Shown here: piece after piece, positions 1 to 7,728 of the stretch
Numbering within the stretch: position 1 is the first letter of the stretch
Layout of the letters: each line of letters starts with the position of its first letter
Origin: an uncultured Saprospiraceae bacterium
GTDB taxonomy: Bacteria > Bacteroidota > Bacteroidia > Chitinophagales > Saprospiraceae
Assembly: GCA_937928405.1 (NCBI GenBank)
Contig: CALFWZ010000076.1
Coordinates: forward strand, 1 to 40,166
Direction: 5' to 3'
DNA length: 40,166 nt
Notes under the pieces: generated by a model
What the model was told of the DNA's origin: nothing
Databases searched by the model: none
The model's input: the letters and a program-made list of their open reading frames with translations, nothing else
Program-made: the position numbers and the translations under genes

Positions 1-59
1 TTGATTTCCACAGCTGCTGATTTTGCCACGACCTTTTTATGTAAAGATATTTTTGGGTG
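1..59 (+). repeat. 59-bp exact direct copy of part of the GtrA-like gene
   Basis: Bases 1-59 are identical to bases 611-669, which lie inside the GtrA-like coding region; the match breaks at base 60 (T here, G at 670). Base 60 onward is an unrelated gene (tilS, minus strand). The copy carries no start or complete domain. A short exact duplicate placed exactly at the window edge and cutting into another gene is more like a chimeric contig end than a biological duplication, but a real rearrangement cannot be excluded. Confidence 0.9.
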
Positions 60-307
60 TCAAATTTCGTAGCAAAATGACTAACATTTAATTCCTTTGC
101 AAGACCCTTTACAAAGACCGCATCCAGGTCAGATGCTTCGCCCCTGAGTTGAAAATTACAGTGAGCAATGGCAAAATTAGCACCTAATTGTTTCAATAAA
201 TAACAGAGCACGACAGAGTCGATGCCACCACTGACGGCCACCAAAATCCGGTCGGTTGGCTTAAACAATAAATGCTGTTGGATATAGTATTCTAGTAATT
301 TTAGCAT
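60..307 (-). CDS. tilS: tRNA(Ile)-lysidine synthase, N-terminal fragment
   Basis: Reading the minus strand from the ATG at 305-307 gives about 83 residues of a PP-loop ATPase. The ATP-binding SGGIDS motif lies near residues 26-31 and is followed by the typical HCNFQLRG stretch near residues 49-56. TilS modifies C34 of the AUA-reading tRNA-Ile to lysidine and is essential in most bacteria. Homology stops at about residue 83, where the sequence joins the copied GtrA fragment. The reading frame stays open into that fragment, but the residues there no longer resemble TilS. The rest of the gene is missing from the window. It is divergent from the GtrA-like gene. The truncation is probably an assembly-edge effect, since loss of tilS would normally be lethal. 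Confidence 0.85.
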
Positions 308-520
308 AGCAAAGAATGAGATTTGATAAAAGAAATCAATGATTGCTTTACTAGAAAGTAGTAAAAGAAGGGATTTAGTCTGTATTGTTGGACTTTTTTC
401 GAAGTTTTTCTCAAAATATATTACTATTTATTACGAAGATACCCATAAATGTTTCTTTTATGGATGGCGATCTTTCCACAAGTGCTTATTTTTGGCTTCT
501 TTCGTCGAACTCAAATTTAC

Positions 521-952
521 ATGAAAAAAACAACGCAGCAAAAATCGTCTTCTTCCATGCCCGAACGTCCTCGTACCTTGGTTTCCTTTTTAAGGGCACA
601 AGTCGCTTCTTTGATTTCCACAGCTGCTGATTTTGCCACGACCTTTTTATGTAAAGATATTTTTGGGTGGTGGTATGTATTGGCTACGGCCATCGGGGCT
701 TTGGTCGGTACGATTGTTAATTTTTTGATGGGACGAAATTGGGTTTTTGTTTCCAAAGAAAGAGGGGTTTGGAGTCAAGCGTTAAGGTATGGGATTATTT
801 CACTCGGTAGCCTTTTTTTGAATACTGCTGGCGTTTGGCTTTGGGTCGAATCTACGAGTGAAGCATGGGTGTATCCATCTAAGGTAATCGTTGGAATTTT
901 AGTCGGATTTACTTGGAATTTTTTTATGCAAAAAAACTTTGTGTACAAGTGA
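521..952 (+). CDS. GtrA-like family membrane protein
   Basis: 143 residues from the ATG at 521. A longer reading from 449 adds 24 residues that look like untranslated leader. After a basic, Ser/Lys-rich N-terminus come four hydrophobic helices with the family's typical features: an ISTAADF stretch in helix 1, N-F-x-M-G-R-N-W-V-F at the end of helix 2, and W-N-F-x-x-x-K-x-F-V at the C-terminus. GtrA-like proteins are small four-helix membrane proteins thought to help move lipid-linked sugars across the membrane for cell-surface glycosylation. No glycosyltransferase partner is adjacent. Residues encoded by 611-669 are duplicated at the window start. Confidence 0.85.
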   Translation: MKKTTQQKSSSSMPERPRTLVSFLRAQVASLISTAADFATTFLCKDIFGWWYVLATAIGALVGTIVNFLMGRNWVFVSKERGVWSQALRYGIISLGSLFLNTAGVWLWVESTSEAWVYPSKVIVGILVGFTWNFFMQKNFVYK

Positions 953-1007
953 TTTTTTTAGAAAAATATTGAGATTTTGCCATAAATTTGCGCTAAAAAA
1001 TTAGACA

Positions 1008-2405
1008 TTGAAAAACACGTATTATAATCTTATAGACCAGACGTTCTATTTTCCTCAGGAAGGATTTGATATCGTTAAAGGTTATTTGGAATTTCATGGA
1101 GTGCCACTGATTTATTTGATAAAAAAACATGGTACCCCGATGAAACTGACTTATCTTCCGAATATTGGGAAGCAAGTGAAAAAGACGCGAAATATTTTCA
1201 ATCGAGCTATTAAATCTAAAGATTATGGTGGGAAGTACTATTATTGCTATTGTACCAAGAGTAATCATTTTAGCTACGTGCTTGATGAAGTATTGGCTGC
1301 GGGAGGAAACCTAGAAACTTCTTCCGCCTTCGATATTGATTTGATTAGAAAACTACACCAAGCGGGTAAGATTAATAAAAAAATTATTGTCGTCAATAAT
1401 GGTTTTAAAACGACCAATTATATCCAAGGAATTGCTAGTTTAATTAACGATGGATTTACCAACGTAATTCCGGTGTTGGATAATATGGAAGAGTTGGAAG
1501 CCTATTCTAAAATGATAAGGGAAGACTTTAAGATCGGAATTCGTGTGGCTACAGAAGAAGAACCCAATTTTGAATTTTATACCAGTCGTCTTGGTATCCG
1601 GAACTCTGAGATCCTTAATTTTTATAAAAATAAAATTGCCAAAAAGAAAAACATGAAACTCCGTATGCTACACTTTTTTGTAGATACGGGAATCAAAGAT
1701 ACGATCTATTATTGGGGGGAATTGCAGAAGGCCATACGTACATATTGTGAGCTGAAAAAGATTTGTCCTGAACTGACTGCCATCAATATTGGTGGAGGCA
1801 TGCCTATCCGAAATTCGTTGGGTTTTGAGTTTGATTATAAATATATGATCGGCCAAATCGTAGATCAAATTCAGCAAGGCTGTCAAGAGGCTGGTGTCAA
1901 AGCGCCGGATATTTTTACAGAGTTTGGTTCTTTTACCGTTGGAGAAAGTGGTGCGACTATTTTTTCTGTACTCAACCAAAAACAACAAAATGATTCAGAG
2001 CGTTGGTATATGATCGATAATTCTTTGATGAATACCATTCCAGATAGTTGGGGAATCAGCCAACGGTTTATTCTTTTGCCCATCAATAAATGGAGTAACC
2101 CTTATACCAAAGTAAACATCGGTGGCCTTAGTTGCGATAACTCTGATTACTATAATTCAGAAGCACATCTTAATCAAGTTTATCTACCTGAATATTCTAA
2201 CCAAGAAGAAGAACCGCTATACCTCGGATTTTTTCACACGGGTGCCTACCAAGAAGCACTCAGCGGCTATGGAGGTATCAAACATTGTCTGATTCCTTCA
2301 CCACGTCATATCTTAATTGACCGAGACGCTAAAGGTAATCTGGTAGACCGGGTTTTTCGAGAAGAACAAACAGCGGAGGATATGCTGGATATTTTGGGAT
2401 ATTGA
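1008..2405 (+). CDS. speA: Biosynthetic arginine decarboxylase (PLP-dependent, fold type III)
   Basis: 465 residues. The start is a TTG at 1008: an in-frame TAG lies at 1002-1004, and the conserved N-terminal block (FPQEGFDIVKGYLEFHGVPL) begins only about 14 residues in, so a later ATG would cut it. The protein has the alanine-racemase-like barrel plus beta domain of decarboxylases acting on basic amino acids. The likely PLP lysine is in YCTKSNH, the glycine-rich phosphate-binding loop is NIGGGMP, and a late FFHTGAYQEALSG block supplies active-site residues. This matches the shorter Bacteroidota form of arginine decarboxylase, which makes agmatine for polyamine synthesis. Ornithine or diaminopimelate decarboxylase is less likely. 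A hairpin terminator follows at 2513-2564. The symbol is assigned by resemblance only. Confidence 0.72.
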   Translation: MKNTYYNLIDQTFYFPQEGFDIVKGYLEFHGVPLIYLIKKHGTPMKLTYLPNIGKQVKKTRNIFNRAIKSKDYGGKYYYCYCTKSNHFSYVLDEVLAAGGNLETSSAFDIDLIRKLHQAGKINKKIIVVNNGFKTTNYIQGIASLINDGFTNVIPVLDNMEELEAYSKMIREDFKIGIRVATEEEPNFEFYTSRLGIRNSEILNFYKNKIAKKKNMKLRMLHFFVDTGIKDTIYYWGELQKAIRTYCELKKICPELTAINIGGGMPIRNSLGFEFDYKYMIGQIVDQIQQGCQEAGVKAPDIFTEFGSFTVGESGATIFSVLNQKQQNDSERWYMIDNSLMNTIPDSWGISQRFILLPINKWSNPYTKVNIGGLSCDNSDYYNSEAHLNQVYLPEYSNQEEEPLYLGFFHTGAYQEALSGYGGIKHCLIPSPRHILIDRDAKGNLVDRVFREEQTAEDMLDILGY

Positions 2406-2480
2406 GGGGTGTTGAAATGCTGCGCTTGTTGAGCGCTTCGCTGTTGAAACGCTGCGATTGTTGAATCGTTGAATTCCTTA
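2406..2480 (+). repeat. Low-complexity TGTTGAA-type intergenic repeat
   Basis: A run of degenerate units of the form tgttgaa, gctgcg and ttgttgaat directly after the arginine decarboxylase stop codon. Related tracts occur at 5599-5646, 11160-11210, 11551-11573 and 31312-31410, always between genes. No open reading frame or clear secondary structure goes with it. Confidence 0.5.
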
Positions 2481-2512
2481 AAGTAAAATATTTTCATCAA
2501 AAATAGCGAGGT

Positions 2513-2564
2513 AAAAAATTATGGAATCCCCCTTTAGGGTCGGGGTAAAATTCCATGATTTTTT
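2513..2564. terminator. Bidirectional hairpin terminator
   Basis: Outer arms AAAAATTATGGAAT and ATTCCATGATTTTT pair almost perfectly. An inner CCCC/GGGG helix extends the stem, and A/T tracts flank both sides. It sits between the convergent arginine decarboxylase and M32 carboxypeptidase genes and could end both transcripts. Confidence 0.75.
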
Positions 2565-2613
2565 GCCGGGGTTTCTTCTTGAATTTTAGGTTAAACAAAT
2601 AAACACCTCAACC

Positions 2614-4104
2614 TCAATAAATCCCCTCATATTTCTCCTTTACATAATCCATAAAATATTTAAAATTCAAGGTTTCTCCAGTGACTCTTTTGCATAATGC
2701 ATTCGGCGTATATCGTGCACCATGTTGATGAATGTTTTTGCGTAGCCAGTTCAGTAAAAGCTGATTATCGCCTTTGCTGATTTTTGCTTCTAAATTTGGA
2801 ATATCTTTTTTCGCTTGCGCGTAAAATTGTGCGGCGTAAAAACTTCCTAGTGAGTAGGTTGGGAAATAACCGATGCTTCCATGTGACCAGTGGATGTCTT
2901 GTAAAATACCAGTTTTATCATCTTTGATTTCCAGACCAAGATATTCCTGATAGCGGTCATTCCAAATCGTTTTGAGATTGGCAGGATCCAATGAATCTTC
3001 TACTAATCCTTTTTCGATTTCGTAGCGGATTAATACGTGGAAATGGTAGTGCAATTCATCTGATTCCGTTCGAATCGGAGAAGGTGTTATTTTATTAATT
3101 CCTTTGTAGAATTTTTGTAAACCAATTCCATCTAGATTTTTAGGAAATTGCTTTTTCAAGGAGTTATAATTAGCCTTCCAGAAGGGTAGACCTCGGCCTA
3201 CATTATTTTCCCAGAGTCGAGATTGAGATTCGTGGATGGCAAGCGAGACATAGCTACCGATTGGCGTACCGTAACCTTCCGTTGGAATTCCCTGCTCATA
3301 AAGTGCATGACCTCCCTCGTGGATACAAGACCAAAGCATGTTTCCAAAATTTTTCTCATCTACCCGTGTGGTGACCCGTACATCCTCTGGACTAAAGTTG
3401 ATGGTAAACGGATGCTCAGAAATATCTTGTCTACCTGCCTCAAAATCATAACCGATTTTTTTAAGAATTTCCAAGCCATAATCCCACTGTTTATCCTTTC
3501 TCCATTTTTTATAAAGAAAGGTATCATCTACCTGTTTTTTAGTTCGCAGTTCCGCGACAAAATCCACTAGCTGTCGACGAACATCCGTAAAGAGTTTGTC
3601 TAGTTGGCTAACGGTGGCTCCTGGTTCGTATTCGTCTATCAGTGCATTATAAGGATGCTTTTTAAATCCGACGAGCTTTGCTTCCTCTCTTTTTATAGCT
3701 ACAATTTCTTGTAATGGCTTTTTATAAATCGTCCAATCATTTGCCGCTCGTGCTTTGATCCAAGCATCGAAGGCCGTAGAGATGGCTTGTGATCTTTTAA
3801 GGATAAACTTTTCAGAGAAAGACTTGTTCCGAATATAGCTTTTATAAGAAAGTTCTACATTTCTACGTTCGGCAGGACTTAATGATTTTTTGTTTTTAAA
3901 CAAATCCTCTATCAATTTTCCATACTTTCGATTGGTCATCATTTCGTGTGAAATAGCAGAAAGCGTTGCTAATTGTTGCGCTCGAAAATGATTTCCTTTC
4001 TTCGGTTGATAAACTTCTTTATCCCAATGGAGTAGGGCGGTTGCAAATTGCAAATCGGTATGCTTCTTATTATGGTCAAGATATTTTTTATAGGTGTTAG
4101 ACAT
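2614..4104 (-). CDS. Thermostable carboxypeptidase Taq-like (peptidase M32)
   Basis: 496 residues, the usual length for family M32, starting at the ATG at 4104 with no obvious alternative. The zinc-binding HExxH motif appears as HEGGH in CIHEGGHALYEQ, and a downstream HESQSRLWEN block supplies the third zinc ligand region. The LHYHFHVLIRYEIE and GIGWFPTY-like stretches (here SIGYFPTYSLG) are also typical of the family. M32 enzymes are cytoplasmic zinc metallocarboxypeptidases that remove C-terminal residues with broad specificity. There is no signal peptide. It appears to be transcribed alone, converging on the arginine decarboxylase. The name follows the Thermus aquaticus enzyme. Confidence 0.9.
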   Translation of the reverse strand: MSNTYKKYLDHNKKHTDLQFATALLHWDKEVYQPKKGNHFRAQQLATLSAISHEMMTNRKYGKLIEDLFKNKKSLSPAERRNVELSYKSYIRNKSFSEKFILKRSQAISTAFDAWIKARAANDWTIYKKPLQEIVAIKREEAKLVGFKKHPYNALIDEYEPGATVSQLDKLFTDVRRQLVDFVAELRTKKQVDDTFLYKKWRKDKQWDYGLEILKKIGYDFEAGRQDISEHPFTINFSPEDVRVTTRVDEKNFGNMLWSCIHEGGHALYEQGIPTEGYGTPIGSYVSLAIHESQSRLWENNVGRGLPFWKANYNSLKKQFPKNLDGIGLQKFYKGINKITPSPIRTESDELHYHFHVLIRYEIEKGLVEDSLDPANLKTIWNDRYQEYLGLEIKDDKTGILQDIHWSHGSIGYFPTYSLGSFYAAQFYAQAKKDIPNLEAKISKGDNQLLLNWLRKNIHQHGARYTPNALCKRVTGETLNFKYFMDYVKEKYEGIY

Positions 4105-4235
4105 ATTATGTGTTTTAATTTTTTTTATGATAGCTGTTAGCTAATTGGTTTCTCTTGAACGTGTTTTTACAAAAGAATAAATATAAACTTGGCAAACAAT
4201 AAACCAGTACGATAAAAGTGCTATCATTCATTACT

Positions 4236-5039
4236 TCACCTATCAACCTCCTCTACGAAAAAAATAGCATTATTGTTTAAATCATACAATCCAAATTCGT
4301 GGGTATTCCAGGCGGTATTTCTGCGTAGCTTGTTGGGTGGAACGACACCTTTGTCAACCATTTCCTGAAATAAAGTATCAATATTTTTAACGAAAAATTT
4401 AACGACAGAACCTCCCAAGAGCGGATCATCCTTCGTGTCAGCATGCCATTGCAAATGGATATAAATTCCTGCTCTTCTTAAGACGGCATAATCCGGAGCA
4501 ATATGTAAGGCGCTAAAGCCCAAGTGTGTTTTATACCACTGAAGATCTCTTTCTAGATTCACAGTAGGCAAAACAGGAGTTGCATGCAAGAATTGAGTAG
4601 GCAGATGGGGGGTGGTAGTGGCTTCCCGAATTCTACGTTCTACATACTTTTCTAAATTAGTTATGTTAAAGTCGAACCATTCCTGTTGTACCGTTGGGAA
4701 CTTATAAAGCACATCTTTGAATTTTTTATAAGCCCTCTTTTTTTTTGTGGCAGCCCGCAATTGATCTTGTACGGTTCGACTATCGACTATCGGAATAAAA
4801 CGATGCATGATTTGCTGTTGCTCCATTTTCGAAACACCGCGGATAATCAGTAAACGACGGTTGTCTTCTGGAGTTTCTTCTGGTTGTTCATTGTCTGGAT
4901 TCCATTGTTCATTATCTTGATTATGACGATTAGGATCGGGAATAGATTCGACCATCCACTTATCTAGGTCGATAAAGCAATGTAAACCGGCATCAATGTT
5001 TTCGGCAATTTCGGTAATTTGAATATTCGTCAATGACAT
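4236..5039 (-). CDS. UPF0158 domain fused to a glyoxalase/VOC domain
   Basis: 267 residues in two parts. Residues 1 to about 145 match the UPF0158 family: a start like LTNIQITEIAENIDAG, an acidic middle, and a helical stretch ending in QQEWFDFNITNLEKYVERRI. Residues from about 155 to the end form a glyoxalase/bleomycin-resistance (VOC) domain, with LPTVNLERDLQWYKTHLGF at its start and an HEFGLYDLNNNAIFFVEE ending. VOC domains bind a metal and catalyse varied reactions or sequester ligands; a glutamate at the end and histidines in the strands could be ligands, but I cannot name a substrate. It starts 7 bases after the DUF423 gene stop, so the two are probably co-transcribed. Confidence 0.75.
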   Translation of the reverse strand: MSLTNIQITEIAENIDAGLHCFIDLDKWMVESIPDPNRHNQDNEQWNPDNEQPEETPEDNRRLLIIRGVSKMEQQQIMHRFIPIVDSRTVQDQLRAATKKKRAYKKFKDVLYKFPTVQQEWFDFNITNLEKYVERRIREATTTPHLPTQFLHATPVLPTVNLERDLQWYKTHLGFSALHIAPDYAVLRRAGIYIHLQWHADTKDDPLLGGSVVKFFVKNIDTLFQEMVDKGVVPPNKLRRNTAWNTHEFGLYDLNNNAIFFVEEVDR

Positions 5040-5046
5040 AAATGGA

Positions 5047-5448
5047 TTAACGATTTAATGATGGAGTTGTTCCAACTCCCCAGATAATCATTCCCCAACC
5101 GATGATAAAAAATAAACCACCAATAGGGGTAAGTGGTCCTAGAAAAGACCAATTGGCAATTCCCAATATTTCTCGGCAAGAAAGTAGATATAATGATCCC
5201 GAAAAAAGCAAAATACCTGCTAGAAAAAACCAGCCTGCGGTAATTAATTTTTTGTTTGGAAAATGAAAGTACAATAACCCAGCTAATAAGATAGCAAAGC
5301 TATGGTAAAATTGATAGCGAACGCCGATTTCAAAAGTATTAAGTTGAACAGGGTCTAATAAGGCTTTTAATCCATGCGCACCGAAGGCACCAATGACGAC
5401 GGCTAACAACGCAGTAAATGCCCCAATCATAATCAGTTTTTTATTCAT
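5047..5448 (-). CDS. DUF423 family small membrane protein
   Basis: 133 residues, mostly hydrophobic, with four predicted membrane helices. The first helix ends in AVVIGAFGAHGLKALL, the hallmark of DUF423 (the YgdD/YwdK group). It is followed by FEIGVRYQFYHSFAILLAGL and a C-terminal TPIGGLFFIIGWG helix. Function is unknown across the family. The gene precedes the UPF0158-VOC gene by 7 bases on the same strand. Nothing in the sequence links it to a specific pathway. Confidence 0.88.
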   Translation of the reverse strand: MNKKLIMIGAFTALLAVVIGAFGAHGLKALLDPVQLNTFEIGVRYQFYHSFAILLAGLLYFHFPNKKLITAGWFFLAGILLFSGSLYLLSCREILGIANWSFLGPLTPIGGLFFIIGWGMIIWGVGTTPSLNR

Positions 5449-5598
5449 GGGGTAAAGATACGGAATGGAGCCATTTTTTGACTGTTAATTGGGGGATTCT
5501 TTTTTCTTTAAATTCCAGAAATAAGTTATTTAATATTCAACAAATCACGCTAAAAGATATACACGTTAGCAGGACATTATTCATTAACTAATTATTAA

Positions 5599-5646
5599 CC
5601 ATTCAACCATTCAACCATTCAACCATTCAACCATTCAACCATTCAA
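5599..5646. repeat. Microsatellite of CCATTCAA units
   Basis: Six back-to-back perfect 8-base units lie just downstream of the peptide deformylase stop codon. Such a tract is prone to slippage and is the purest member of the TTGAA-rich intergenic tracts scattered through the window. Confidence 0.9.
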
Positions 5647-5647
5647 T

Positions 5648-6289
5648 TCACTCACTCACTTCCTTTTCCAAATGATCCAAAAATAGAATTCCATGTAGAT
5701 GATCAATTTCGTGTTGGAAAATGACTGCCGTAAAGTCTTCAATCATTTCTGTTTGATGCGTACCGTCCATTTTATCATATTCGAGGAGAATGGCGTAGGC
5801 TCGGTTGGTCGTCGTACCACGACGGTCAGGAATGGATAGGCATCCTTCTGGGCAATCTTGTTTTTTATCTGTGTATTTTTTGATGACAGGATTCAGGTAT
5901 ACTTCAAATGGAAAACCTTCTTTATCAAATCGCTGTACCCAGATAATATTTTTTAGAATTCCTACTTGGGGCGCCGCAATGCCGACACCAAGCGACATGC
6001 TATCTCGAACCGTCACCAATAATCGTTTGACAAAATGGTCGAGAATTGGATCAGCAGGATTAGGAATAACCTTTGCGGAATTTTTTCTCAGTAGAATAGA
6101 GTCAGCTGTATTGGTTATTTTCCATACGCGCATCGGAGAGAGTGTATCCGCGGCTAGGATTAATTGTTTTTGTGTTGCGTCAAAATGATTGGTCAGTTTA
6201 GTGGCCGTGGCCACTGAACGAGAAGCAGAACAACTGCCTAAGAATATCAATCCAAGGAATAATAAGGCGTAGAAAGGAGATCGTATCAT
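5648..6289 (-). CDS. Peptide deformylase-like enzyme, predicted lipoprotein
   Basis: 213 residues from the ATG at 6289. A longer reading from 6349 would overlap the upstream gene and push the signal peptide inward, so the later start is preferred. The N-terminus is a hydrophobic signal ending in the lipobox-like LGSC, predicting a lipid-anchored exported protein. The C-terminal part has all three deformylase motifs: GVGIAAPQVG, EGCLSIP and QHEIDHLHG, so the metal ligands Cys and two His and the catalytic Glu are present. Ordinary deformylase acts in the cytoplasm on nascent proteins, so a periplasmic form would need another role or substrate. It lies 43 bases after the thioredoxin-like gene, probably in one operon. 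Confidence 0.85.
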   Translation of the reverse strand: MIRSPFYALLFLGLIFLGSCSASRSVATATKLTNHFDATQKQLILAADTLSPMRVWKITNTADSILLRKNSAKVIPNPADPILDHFVKRLLVTVRDSMSLGVGIAAPQVGILKNIIWVQRFDKEGFPFEVYLNPVIKKYTDKKQDCPEGCLSIPDRRGTTTNRAYAILLEYDKMDGTHQTEMIEDFTAVIFQHEIDHLHGILFLDHLEKEVSE

Positions 6290-6332
6290 TTTGTTATTAA
6301 TTTTAAATAGGCTTTTATCAAAATCCGACCAT

Positions 6333-6839
6333 CTACTCTTCCGTTTCATATGTCTCCGGATCGATCGCCAAGACGGTCCATGACTTAAAAAAATGAGCTA
6401 CTTTTTTTTCATCGTAACCATCACCACTTTCGAGCATCCAACTATCTTGGGTATGAATTCTTTTTCCATTCGCATCTAGAATGACAAAAACGGGAAAGCC
6501 CAGCCGCTGTGGAAATTCATATTGCTTCAACAAGTGCACGTTCTTATTTTCTTTGCTATAGTTTAAATGATAGACCAAATAGTTGTCATCAACGATTGTT
6601 TTAATTGTTGAATCTTGTTGTACAAAATTTTGGAACTTATAGCACCAACCGCACCAGTTTCCACCAACTTGCAAAATAAGGTGCTTTCCCTCTTCCTTCG
6701 CTTGTGAAAGCAATTTAGTAATGTCTTCTTCGGCATTGGCAGTAGGCTTATAAAGCGTTCCGTGTGATTTTTGGGCAGATACTTGTTGACTGTAAATAAA
6801 GAGACCCATTAATAGTATAAGGCGAAATAGATTTTTCAT
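6333..6839 (-). CDS. Exported thioredoxin-like protein
   Basis: 168 residues. The N-terminus is a clear Sec signal peptide (basic MKNLFR, then a hydrophobic core, with likely cleavage after QVSA). A thioredoxin fold follows, with the redox motif WCGWCYK in GGNWCGWCYKFQNF, resembling the DUF255/thioredoxin_7 type rather than classic WCGPC. A cis-Pro region appears as FPVFVILDANGKRIH. It would act in the periplasm as a disulfide reductase or isomerase, or as a general oxidoreductase. The gene lies directly upstream of the predicted lipoprotein deformylase, whose active site uses a cysteine; a functional link is only a guess. Confidence 0.82.
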   Translation of the reverse strand: MKNLFRLILLMGLFIYSQQVSAQKSHGTLYKPTANAEEDITKLLSQAKEEGKHLILQVGGNWCGWCYKFQNFVQQDSTIKTIVDDNYLVYHLNYSKENKNVHLLKQYEFPQRLGFPVFVILDANGKRIHTQDSWMLESGDGYDEKKVAHFFKSWTVLAIDPETYETEE

Positions 6840-6886
6840 GTTATTAGTTTTTTTTATGAAGTCTAAGATAAGAATTTATCGGGAAA

Positions 6887-7657
6887 TTAATTCGTTTGTT
6901 TTTGTGCGACCACACCGATTGTCCGCCAAACTACCGCATTCCCTCTGGCATCTAGTGGCTCGGTAATTTCTAAATCTTCCAGCCAGTCTAAAACAGTGAA
7001 ACCTAAATGGGTCATTAATTGATGTATTTTAATTGGGGGGAAATAGGTAGACCATAGACCTGCTTCTTGAAAATTTAAAGGTGTAAGAAATATTAGCATT
7101 CCACCAGAAGACAAGACCCGAAAATGTTCTCGTAACGCCGTAGCTGGATTGGCTACTCGATCTAATAAAAAACTATGAACCACTAAATCTTGAGAATTAT
7201 CGGCAAAGGGTAAGTCCGCTGCCTTGGCCAAACCGAAATTGAGGTTGTCCAATTTTTGTCCCGGAATACTTTTAATACCAGCAAATCCCAAACGCGAAGT
7301 ATCAAGTTGTATCTCTTTTTTATCCACCCAAAAATCTTGTGCTTGTTTTAAAAGTTGATAACTAAAATCCAGTCCCCAACAATCTGCTGTCGGATATTTC
7401 TGCGCAAGCGTAGCAATCCAACGGCCCACGCTACAACCTAATTCTACAATCGTCCGAGGTGCAGCTGGAAGATAAGGCTGCGCGAAATCAAGTACTGGTT
7501 GTAAAGGATATTGTTTCCACAAATCGTCGGCAAGATGCAACGCTGTTTGTCTAATCACCATTGGATCATATCGCTCGTAACGATCTTTTTGAAATTCTAC
7601 TGGTGATTTTTCGTAGAAAAAAGGAATAGATTTTCGATAAAGAAAAGGAGCACGCAT
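6887..7657 (-). CDS. SAM-dependent class I methyltransferase
   Basis: 256 residues. Motif I, the SAM-binding glycine loop, is VELGCSVGRW near residues 73-82. It is followed by CWGLDFS (acidic end of strand 2) and a motif IV-like DLVVHSFLLDRVANP. The fold is that of small-molecule methyltransferases of the Methyltransf_11 type. The N-terminal 60 residues are not recognisable. The substrate cannot be told from sequence or neighbours. It lies between the thioredoxin-like gene and the big helicase gene, all on the minus strand with short gaps. Confidence 0.8.
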   Translation of the reverse strand: MRAPFLYRKSIPFFYEKSPVEFQKDRYERYDPMVIRQTALHLADDLWKQYPLQPVLDFAQPYLPAAPRTIVELGCSVGRWIATLAQKYPTADCWGLDFSYQLLKQAQDFWVDKKEIQLDTSRLGFAGIKSIPGQKLDNLNFGLAKAADLPFADNSQDLVVHSFLLDRVANPATALREHFRVLSSGGMLIFLTPLNFQEAGLWSTYFPPIKIHQLMTHLGFTVLDWLEDLEITEPLDARGNAVVWRTIGVVAQKQTN

Positions 7658-7728
7658 ATAAAAAATCTAGAGAGTTATAAAAGTCAAAAATGAAAAAACT
7701 AACCGTACCCATCACGAAAGAAGAGCCA

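Noticed and set aside
339..524. Small open reading frame between tilS and the GtrA-like gene
   Set aside because: No recognisable domain, and it runs into the preferred GtrA-like start; composition is that of an AT-rich leader.
5599..5646. Possible CRISPR-like repeat array
   Set aside because: The units are 8 bases and contiguous, with no spacers; it is a microsatellite.
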